Below, piece by piece: positions 57,542-64,000 of a stretch of 64,000 nucleotides of DNA; within the stretch, counting starts at the first letter, position 1, and every line of letters starts with the position of its first letter. A program made the position numbers and the translations under genes. Source of the stretch: Salinimonas iocasae (GTDB lineage Bacteria > Pseudomonadota > Gammaproteobacteria > Enterobacterales > Alteromonadaceae); contig NZ_CP039852.1 of the NCBI RefSeq assembly GCF_006228385.1, positions 2,806,001-2,870,000 of the forward strand. Reading direction: 5' to 3'. Under the pieces are notes generated by a model, which was given only the letters and a program-made list of their open reading frames with translations, was not told the origin of the DNA and made no database searches.

Positions 57542-57579
57542 AAGCACCCTTATCACTACCCCTAACGATGAGGGTGCTT
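57542..57579 (-). terminator. Hairpin after the first flagellin
   Basis: AAGCACCCTTATC pairs imperfectly with GATGAGGGTGCTT across a 12-base loop, just after the first flagellin stop. No T-run follows on the minus strand, so it may be a weak terminator or a 3' end stabiliser. Confidence 0.5.
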
Positions 57580-57594
57580 TCCTACCTTTACCTA

Positions 57595-58530
57595 TTAACC
57601 CTGTAATAAGCTAAGAGCAGCCTGTGGGCGTTGATTTGCCTGACCCAGGATAGACTGCGATGCCTGCTGCAGAATCTGGTTTTTTGTCAGTTTCGCTGTT
57701 TCAGCAGCAAAGTCAGCATCTTTTATGCGGGACTTCGCGGCTGACAAGTTCTCGGAGATATTAGCCTGGTTATTGATTGCCGATTGGAACCGGTTTTGTA
57801 CAGCACCCAATTCAGCGCGCTTTTTATCAACTACCGCAATTAAGCTATCCATACCTGCTAGAACTGCTTGTGCATTACCCTGGGTTGAAACACTAATTGC
57901 AGTTGCTTTAAATGTTGCTGCAAACGAACCAGCTGCGGTATCTAAAGCAGATAACTGATCGCCACTCACGGCACTGGCAATAGACGCAATACCGGATAGA
58001 GTAAAGCCATCCGTCAGCGTGTTTTCTGCAGCGGTTCCGCCCACGTTCTTCATGCTAAAGCCGATAGTCTGATTAGCATCTGCACCTACCTGGAAACTTG
58101 CATCGTATGAGCCATCCAACAGATTTTGACCACCAAAAGTTGTATCCTCAGCTATACGATTTACCTCGGTCATTAAAGAGCGAATTTCTTCTTGTATAGC
58201 CAAGCGGTCTTCATCAGTGTTAGAACCATTCGCAGCCTGTGATGCCAGCGTTCTTACGCGTTGGAAAGAGTTAGTAATCTCATCCATGGCACCTTCAGCA
58301 GTTTGCGCTAGTGAGATACCGTCGTTGGCGTTACGAATACCCTGGTCCAGGCCCATAATCTGTGATTGCAAACGGTTACTAATTTGCAGACCTGCCGCGT
58401 CATCTTTTGCGCTGTTAATTCTGAAACCTGAAGACAGACGCTCGAAAGCCTGATCCAGACCATTTGATGAACTCATCATTTGACGCTGTGCATTCAGTGA
58501 ACTTACGTTAGTGTTAACTGTTAAAGCCAT
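57595..58530 (-). CDS. Flagellin (first copy)
   Basis: 311 residues starting MALTVNTNVSSLNAQRQMMS and ending QRPQAALSLLQG. The N-terminal and C-terminal coiled-coil domains are complete, with a short central domain and the conserved NANDGISLAQTAEGAMDEI. A GAGGAG ribosome site lies a few bases upstream. The long leader contains a sigma-28 promoter and an inverted repeat further up. Its close likeness to the neighbouring copy suggests recent duplication or gene conversion. Confidence 0.97.
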   Translation of the reverse strand: MALTVNTNVSSLNAQRQMMSSSNGLDQAFERLSSGFRINSAKDDAAGLQISNRLQSQIMGLDQGIRNANDGISLAQTAEGAMDEITNSFQRVRTLASQAANGSNTDEDRLAIQEEIRSLMTEVNRIAEDTTFGGQNLLDGSYDASFQVGADANQTIGFSMKNVGGTAAENTLTDGFTLSGIASIASAVSGDQLSALDTAAGSFAATFKATAISVSTQGNAQAVLAGMDSLIAVVDKKRAELGAVQNRFQSAINNQANISENLSAAKSRIKDADFAAETAKLTKNQILQQASQSILGQANQRPQAALSLLQG

Positions 58531-58629
58531 GGTTTATCTCCTCAATCTTACTAAAAAAGGTGTGCCGGCTCTGGCCTGGTCATCCCTTCGTTTCTGTTGA
58601 TTCCGGTCTCTCATCTCCGGACAATTAAG

Positions 58630-58656
58630 TTAACGGCGCTACCGAAAATTACTTAA
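58630..58656 (-). promoter_or_regulatory. Sigma-28 promoter of the first flagellin
   Basis: Minus strand: TTAAGTAA, 11 bases, GCCGTTAA, matching five and seven of eight positions with exact spacing, about 100 bases upstream of the start. Confidence 0.78.
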
Positions 58657-59028
58657 GACATTTTTTCAATTTTTGATGGTATTTTCTGAGGACGAATAAC
58701 CAGCGGGGTAGGCAAAAACAAAATAAGACAATGATTTATAAAGATTTTTCGACTATTGTCGCGTTAAAAAATAACGACAAAAATCTTTTATCCGATGCAT
58801 TTGCACTACGTTCTATGAAGTAGGGGTGCCGAACAAAGCCAGTCCTAAATTCTCCTTCGACACACCGATGATAGGCGCCGGGTCATTCATATTTGAGTCA
58901 CGAATAATGTGGATAAGCGACAGCCGGTATTAAGCAAAATGGTAAGTGAAAACTGAACAGGATGATTAACAGGTCGAGCCCGGATAACCTGTTTGAGCTA
59001 CCGCTGTACTGAGGCTGAGCAAGACGTC
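58657..59028. other. Intergenic stretch upstream of the first flagellin
   Basis: About 370 bases without a supported gene. It contains the AT-rich inverted repeat at 58741-58787 and a second inverted repeat (AACAGGT / ACCTGTT) near 58968-58993. Confidence 0.4.
58741..58787. repeat. AT-rich imperfect inverted repeat
   Basis: AAGATTTTT, a 7-base bulge, TGTCG, two bases and TTA on the left pair with TAA, CGACA and AAAATCTT on the right, around AAAAA. It could be a binding site or an RNA structure. It lies about 85 bases upstream of the first flagellin promoter. Confidence 0.5.
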
Positions 59029-59274
59029 ATGCCCGCTTACCCCTATTACCGGAATCCGACAGCTGCACTGAGCACATCTATTATCAGGCTTGCCAGTACT
59101 CGTCAGACGCAACACGCGCGACTTCTTTACAGCGAAGAGGGCTCAGTAAATAACATCGATACATCGATGATGTTAAAAAAGAAAATAGTACGGATGGAGG
59201 CGTATTTATTGCGACAGGCTCTGTCACTGCTTTGGCAGCAAATGAGCCTGTCAGTAAACGTCAATCAGGAATGA
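59029..59274 (+). CDS. Uncertain small open frame
   Basis: An 81-codon plus-strand frame opening MPAYPYYRNPTAAL and ending in an amphipathic helix-like tail (KKKIVRMEAYLLRQALSLLW). It lies in a long gap between fliS and a flagellin gene and opposes both. There is no ribosome site or recognised homology; a TTG 36 bases earlier would extend it. It is listed because the gap is otherwise unexplained and its composition is protein-like. Confidence 0.25.
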   Translation: MPAYPYYRNPTAALSTSIIRLASTRQTQHARLLYSEEGSVNNIDTSMMLKKKIVRMEAYLLRQALSLLWQQMSLSVNVNQE

Positions 59275-59315
59275 ATTGTGTGAGGTTCAAAATGAGATAG
59301 CTGTCGCAGACGTTT

Positions 59316-59729
59316 TTACCCTGCCCGACGCGCGTAAGCTTCCTGTTTGTCGGCTTCAGGTATTTGTACCCACGCTGTGCGGATAGGTTCGAGTAGTGCG
59401 TAGGTTTCTTCTAAAGGCGCGATATTATTGCTTAGTAGCGCATCATTTACTTTCTCAATCATGTAGCTGTAGAGCGCGTACATATTTTCTGCAACTTCTC
59501 CGCCAACGTCCATATCCAGCGTATCTCGCAGATATATTAAGATTGACACCGCTTTCGAAATATTTTCTGATTTAGCCTCAAAGTCACTTCGCTCTATAGC
59601 ACCTTTAGCATAGGCAATACGATCCAGCGCTCCCTGAAACAATAACAACGTCAGACGGTGCGGATCAGCAGCGGAAATATCCTGCTTAACGTTACCTTTT
59701 TTGTATGCGTTGATACCTCGTAAAGACAT
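59316..59729 (-). CDS. fliS: Flagellin export chaperone FliS
   Basis: 137 residues with the FliS helices: RGINAYKKGNVKQDISAADP, LTLLLFQGALDRIAYAKGAI and LRDTLDMDVGGEVAENMYAL. It binds the flagellin C-terminus and prevents early polymerisation. Usually fliS follows fliD; here it lies upstream of the flagellins, with its own sigma-28-type promoter. Confidence 0.95.
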   Translation of the reverse strand: MSLRGINAYKKGNVKQDISAADPHRLTLLLFQGALDRIAYAKGAIERSDFEAKSENISKAVSILIYLRDTLDMDVGGEVAENMYALYSYMIEKVNDALLSNNIAPLEETYALLEPIRTAWVQIPEADKQEAYARRAG

Positions 59730-59841
59730 AAAAACTCCGATTCGTTGTAGTGCAGTGAAACGCTCAGTGCATATCTGAATTAAAATGATGCGGCTGGCTA
59801 CCCGTGCTTATGCATTTTAGATAAGCCGCTTTATACACATC

Positions 59842-59868
59842 ATATCGGCAGTTAAGATGAATCCTTAA
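59842..59868 (-). promoter_or_regulatory. Putative sigma-28 promoter of fliS
   Basis: Minus strand: TTAAGGAT, 11 bases, GCCGATAT, matching five and seven of eight consensus positions with correct spacing, about 115 bases before fliS. Confidence 0.72.
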
Positions 59869-59928
59869 GGTTCAATTAGCGCATTCGCTAAGATTTTTGT
59901 TTAAACTTAGCAAATGCTGGCTCAATGA

Positions 59929-61152
59929 TTATTTGATGTAATTGAACAGTGACAAACCTGTCACTTTGCCGAAAGAAGAATAGGCAGCGTTTAATGCTGT
60001 CTCACGTTTCGTCAGTTCGGTAGCTGCTTCGGCAAAATCCACATCTTCGATAGATGAACGCACCTTTTTAGCTTCTATTTCCAAATCAACATTAGTCTGA
60101 TACATCGAGCTGGCCAGATTTAACCTGCCCCCCACCGAAGAGCGTTCCTGGGCGACTCTTTCGACGCCGTTATCCAGGCCTATCAAAGCATCATCAAGCG
60201 CATTGCTAATCTCTTTTGATGAAAGCGAGTCATCCATGAGAATAGAAGATATATCGTGCAGTGTTTCGGCAATATTCTTTTTCTGGGGCGGATCAAGAGC
60301 AAATTCAACGGCGTCCCCCGGACTGCCGCTTAAGGTAAATGTCATGCCCTGGATTGAAAATGGCTCAGACGGCGTAAACGTTGCACTACCCACCGTTACA
60401 CCCTGAGCGGGATTGGTCAGTGTGACCTGGTTTGGGCCGGTTATCTCAAGCCGAAACGTATTGTTCGCTGGCGTAACAGGATCGTAATTCGCTTTACTAA
60501 ATGCATCGAATGTTTTCTGACTGTCGATGCCGCTATTTTCCACTACTGCAGTAGGCGTATTTACAATACTAAAATTACGTCTTGCCAGCACATTTTCAAA
60601 CGCTTCCTGCCCGCTTACCGAGCGCTGAACATCCACCCCATCAGCAAGTTTAACGGTGTTGAAGCCATTGTCTCCCTGATAAGAGATTGCATCGGTTGCC
60701 CCACCATTAAAGACAAAAGGCTGTTGTTGAGACTGATGACCACCGAAAATATAGTTACCATTTGCATCCTGCGTATTCATGAGACCCAGCATCTCATCTC
60801 TTATCTGGCCCAACTCTATTCCAATAGCTTCTCTGTCACTGTTGTTTAAAGCGCCTGAGCCCGCTTGCAAAATCAGTGTTCGTGCGCGCGTCGCGGTATT
60901 GTTTATACTCTCGAAAACCACTTCCTGTTGTTCCAGGGCATTAACCAGAAAATCATTGTTACGTTGATATTGCTTGAGCTTATCGAGTTCTTCCGTCAGT
61001 CGGATAACTTTTGAAGCGCCAACAGGATCATCCGATGGTTTATTTAATTTTTTACCCGTACTTAATTCATTCTGCGTTTCAGATAACCCGCGCTGATTAT
61101 CCATGATTGCACGAATATTTCTGTCGTAAAGTTGGTTAGTAGAAATACGCAT
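59929..61152 (-). CDS. flgL: Hook-filament junction protein FlgL
   Basis: 407 residues starting MRISTNQLYDRNIRAIMDNQ and ending in the flagellin-like helix with ATELTKRETALNAAYSSFGK. It forms the second junction ring below the filament. It follows flgK by 6 bases. Confidence 0.96.
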   Translation of the reverse strand: MRISTNQLYDRNIRAIMDNQRGLSETQNELSTGKKLNKPSDDPVGASKVIRLTEELDKLKQYQRNNDFLVNALEQQEVVFESINNTATRARTLILQAGSGALNNSDREAIGIELGQIRDEMLGLMNTQDANGNYIFGGHQSQQQPFVFNGGATDAISYQGDNGFNTVKLADGVDVQRSVSGQEAFENVLARRNFSIVNTPTAVVENSGIDSQKTFDAFSKANYDPVTPANNTFRLEITGPNQVTLTNPAQGVTVGSATFTPSEPFSIQGMTFTLSGSPGDAVEFALDPPQKKNIAETLHDISSILMDDSLSSKEISNALDDALIGLDNGVERVAQERSSVGGRLNLASSMYQTNVDLEIEAKKVRSSIEDVDFAEAATELTKRETALNAAYSSFGKVTGLSLFNYIK

Positions 61153-61158
61153 AGTACG

Positions 61159-63210
61159 TTACCTGGCCGCCGATAAAATAGTATCAAAAAGTTCCTGCGC
61201 GGTAGATAGGATCCGCGCTGCCGCCGCATACGATTGCTGATAGCGAATCAGGTTTGCCGCCTCTTCATCAAGACTTACCCCTGATACCGAATCAAACCAC
61301 GACTGAGACTGATTTTTCATCGCCTCTGCTGCCTGCAGTGAGACATCAGCAGTGGCGGACTTTTCACCCACCCTGCCCACCAGCGACGAGTAAGCATCGT
61401 GCAGACTTCGAGGCTGACCGGCAGTATTAGTACTTAACTGTACCACGCCTTTTTTCTGAATTTCTGCCAGCTTTACAGCGTTAGTATTGTCGTTAATACC
61501 CTGCGTGTTGTAACCCAGGTCAAACGCGTCACCTGCTGCAGGCTGACCGCTGAGTGAGAAATCATACCCAGGGTAATCGGCACCAAAGCCTGCTTGCTTG
61601 AGCAGGTCATTATAATTATTGCCAACAGTAGCCGTAGCCAATATGTTGTCGGAGCTATCAAGCACGTTAAAATCTGTTGCCGAGGTAAAAACCACCTTAA
61701 CCGGCGCTTCAGTGCCTGCACTGGGCGGAGTGGCTATGCCACCAGCGCCATTAAAGGCGGAGACATCGTATTGCGTATTGGTGATGTTTACCGCTGAGAC
61801 TTTAGCATCGCCTAAATTGGCTGCCGCGGCTTCAGCCCGCAATGGTGCGGCGAACGCTAAATCTTCTGGGCGCTGCGTGGCCAGTGACAGCGATGAAGCT
61901 GAAGCCTTCGTTGGTTGCAGTAAAAAGGCATCATCTGCTGCGTATGGCCCTGCTGAATCGAATGTGATTTCAACGCCGCCGGGAATTTCTGTATAACCGC
62001 CTGCGGTAACGCTCAGACCCGTATGAACAACCGGCGCGCCGTTTTCATCAAGCTTTGCCGACCCATCGGCATTGAGCATCTGCACATCAAAAGTTAGCGG
62101 TGCGCCCGCCCCATCTACCGATTGAACCGTGATTTTCAAATCGGCATCAGTCACTTCGGTGCCTTTGCCGGGCGTGAAGCGACCCGCCATCGTCAGGCTG
62201 TTGTCAGAATTATCAAAGTTCAGACCGGTAAGTTCAGGCAGATTGAATATATCTGTGCCCAATTGCATGTCCATATCCATACCAAGACGATTCTGCTGAT
62301 TAACCGCATCGGCCATGGCCACGGCTATTTGCCCGATATCACGCTGCGCCGGGCTTAATACTTCATTGCGAAAACGAAACAGGCCACCCAGGCTGCCTCC
62401 CAGCTTACCTTCTGTAATGGGAACGGAGGCCTGAGGCTGATTGTCGACCATATTAAACGCCAGCTGAAGATGTTTATGGCCGGTATCGGCGCCTGTTTTC
62501 AGCTCGAATATATTGAAGCCGCCGTTTTCAAGCACCACCGATTCACCGGAGCTTAAATTAACCGCCTTAGTGCCGTTTTTATTTTCCCGAACCTCGATAG
62601 ACATCATCTCGGCCAGCTGGTTGATGGCCTTATCACGCTCGTTCAATAAGGTATTGGGCTGATCGTTGCTGGCGCCCTGCATGCTGAGTATTTTCTGGTT
62701 CAAATCGCCGATATTCTGAATCAGTTCATTGGCCTGACTGACCTGCGCATCAAACTCAAGATTAAGTTCTTCTTCTTTAGCCAGCAGGTAATCTGAAGAA
62801 GTAGACATGCGATGGAGCAAGCCCTGTGCCTCACCTAATACCGACTCGCGCGAGGCCAGATTGGTAGGATCGTCTGCCGCGGTTTGTAACGCAGAGAAAA
62901 ACTGGCTAAGGCCGGTGGATAACGCATTCGCCTCACTCGCCAGCAGATTATCGATAGCACTGGTTTTTTGTTTGAACGCTTCAAGTTCGCCCACGGCGGT
63001 TATGTCACGGCGTAACTGGTTTTGGGCAAACGTGTTTATTACGCGCTCGGTGGTCCCCCGACCGGCCCCCTGAGTATTCAGGTTGGTAAAAACAGTCTGT
63101 TCGCGAACGTAGCCTTCAGTGTTGACGTTGGCAATGTTGTTGGAAGTAGTTTGCAGAAGCTTGTTACTGGCATTTACACCGCTGCTGGCAATAGAAAATA
63201 AATCAATCAT
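61159..63210 (-). CDS. flgK: Hook-filament junction protein FlgK
   Basis: 683 residues: a conserved start (IASSGVNASNKLLQTTSNNI) with the rod/hook-type ANVNTEGYVR motif, a long variable central domain, and the C-terminal VSLDEEAANLIRYQQSYAAA. Longer than the enteric protein (about 545 residues), mainly through the central insert. It follows flgJ by 21 bases. Confidence 0.96.
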   Translation of the reverse strand: MIDLFSIASSGVNASNKLLQTTSNNIANVNTEGYVREQTVFTNLNTQGAGRGTTERVINTFAQNQLRRDITAVGELEAFKQKTSAIDNLLASEANALSTGLSQFFSALQTAADDPTNLASRESVLGEAQGLLHRMSTSSDYLLAKEEELNLEFDAQVSQANELIQNIGDLNQKILSMQGASNDQPNTLLNERDKAINQLAEMMSIEVRENKNGTKAVNLSSGESVVLENGGFNIFELKTGADTGHKHLQLAFNMVDNQPQASVPITEGKLGGSLGGLFRFRNEVLSPAQRDIGQIAVAMADAVNQQNRLGMDMDMQLGTDIFNLPELTGLNFDNSDNSLTMAGRFTPGKGTEVTDADLKITVQSVDGAGAPLTFDVQMLNADGSAKLDENGAPVVHTGLSVTAGGYTEIPGGVEITFDSAGPYAADDAFLLQPTKASASSLSLATQRPEDLAFAAPLRAEAAAANLGDAKVSAVNITNTQYDVSAFNGAGGIATPPSAGTEAPVKVVFTSATDFNVLDSSDNILATATVGNNYNDLLKQAGFGADYPGYDFSLSGQPAAGDAFDLGYNTQGINDNTNAVKLAEIQKKGVVQLSTNTAGQPRSLHDAYSSLVGRVGEKSATADVSLQAAEAMKNQSQSWFDSVSGVSLDEEAANLIRYQQSYAAAARILSTAQELFDTILSAAR

Positions 63211-63231
63211 TTTAAAAATCCTCTGACCAGC

Positions 63232-64000
63232 TTAAGGCTGAAAGCCATTAAGTGTACTGCCCCGGTAGACTGACATGAGTTTGTCAGCATATGCCGGATC
63301 CGTTGCATAACCCGCTTGCTGTAATGCATTGAAATAGGCCTGACTATCCTGACTCTCAGCCACTGCCTTTTCATAGCGCGGACTGGATTGCAAAAAGCTG
63401 ACATAATCCTGCATCGCTTCATCAATAGAGCCGTAAGCACGAAACGCCGCTTTTTGTTTAGCAGGCATTCCTTTGTCAAATTCCAGCGTGTCCACCACGG
63501 CCTGCTTTCCCTGCCAACCTTTATCCGCTTTAATGCCAAAGAGGTTGTAAGATGGCGTGCCATTACCATCGTGGATCACATACTGCCCCCACCCGGTTTC
63601 AACCGCAGCCTGGGCGATAATTGCTTTAGGATCGCCCCCCAGCTTTTCAGCTGCTTTTTGCGCATGTGGGTACAACGCTTCGATAAATGCTTTCTGGTCA
63701 GCCGCGATTGGCGCTTTATAAGCGGGGGTCACAGGTGGCGGGTTATCAGATACTGATTTGTCGGGTAACACCACATCCTGAGCGCGCTGAACATTATTAA
63801 CCGCTTCGCGGTTAATAGATGATAGATTTCCATCGCCGCGAATGACGCTGGCAGAGGTATAATCAGGATTATTCTGTCCCAGCTGTTTGACAATCAAATC
63901 AGCCAGGCCCATGCCACCGTTTGAACTTAAATCAACAGCAAGTTGCTGGTCGTGCATATCGCGATAGAATTTAACCTGCTGGGAATTAAACGGGCTGTCT
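63232..64000 (-). CDS. flgJ: Flagellar rod assembly protein and muramidase FlgJ, partial
   Basis: About 255 residues are visible; the N-terminus runs past the right edge. The end of the rod-binding domain (FYRDMHDQQLAVDLSSNGGM) is followed by a linker and a glucosaminidase-type domain with AQAAVETGWGQYVI (catalytic-type Glu) and YNLFGIKADKGW. It cuts peptidoglycan to let the rod pass. It would end the flgB-to-J series that is presumably to the right. Confidence 0.95.
   Translation of the reverse strand, partial: DSPFNSQQVKFYRDMHDQQLAVDLSSNGGMGLADLIVKQLGQNNPDYTSASVIRGDGNLSSINREAVNNVQRAQDVVLPDKSVSDNPPPVTPAYKAPIAADQKAFIEALYPHAQKAAEKLGGDPKAIIAQAAVETGWGQYVIHDGNGTPSYNLFGIKADKGWQGKQAVVDTLEFDKGMPAKQKAAFRAYGSIDEAMQDYVSFLQSSPRYEKAVAESQDSQAYFNALQQAGYATDPAYADKLMSVYRGSTLNGFQP

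Noticed and set aside
57374-57565. A 63-codon plus-strand frame between the flagellins
   Set aside because: It runs through the strong minus-strand terminator and part of the next hairpin and has no ribosome site.

Overview
The window suggests a polar-flagellated marine gammaproteobacterium of the Alteromonadales, Alteromonas/Salinimonas-like. This rests on the Vibrio/Alteromonas-style gene order (flgJKL, flagellins, flaG-fliD, flrABC, fliE-to-flhB, flhAFG, fliA, cheYZAB, parC-parP, cheW, DUF2802), a two-piece metH behind metA, and MetJ boxes. The genus is inference. Nearly all genes lie on the minus strand, so the flagellar programme reads from 64000 down to about 11200.

Region 1 (1-7770): the tail of a LysR-type regulator (+), a dCache/HAMP chemoreceptor with a sigma-28-like promoter, a DUF938 methyltransferase, and a methionine operon. 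In that operon metA is followed by methionine synthase split into a homocysteine module and a folate/B12/reactivation module. Three tandem MetJ-type boxes precede metA.

Region 2 (7770-11200): a plus-strand accessory island. It holds an endonuclease/exonuclease/phosphatase-family protein and then two AT-rich genes flanked by imperfect palindromes with integron attC architecture. No integrase is visible, so this looks like a small CALIN (attC cluster lacking an integrase). One cassette encodes a protein with a PD-(D/E)xK nuclease-like signature; the other encodes a membrane-anchored coiled-coil protein.

Region 3 (11200-37150): chemotaxis core (cheW, parP, parC, cheB, cheA, cheZ, cheY), sigma-28 (fliA), polar placement and number control (flhG, flhF), and the export apparatus, switch and basal body (flhA, flhB, fliR-Q-P-O-N-M-L, fliK, fliJ-I-H-G-F-E). 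Sigma-54-type promoters are visible before flhA, fliK, fliE and flrB.

Region 4 (37366-42422): flrC, flrB and flrA, the sigma-54 regulatory tier, and a divergent flagellin-like gene with its own terminator.

Region 5 (42513-53815): a nonulosonic acid (legionaminic-type) pathway (ptmA-like SDR, neuA/legF, Gfo/Idh oxidoreductase, ptmE, neuD, neuB, neuC, legC, dehydratase), followed upstream by the flagellin glycosyltransferase maf and a small FliT-like gene. It probably supplies the sugar for flagellin glycosylation.

Region 6 (54061-64000): fliD, flaG, two near-identical flagellins with sigma-28 promoters, fliS with its own sigma-28 promoter, flgL, flgK and the C-terminal part of flgJ. No rRNA, tRNA, CRISPR array or intact insertion sequence was seen.
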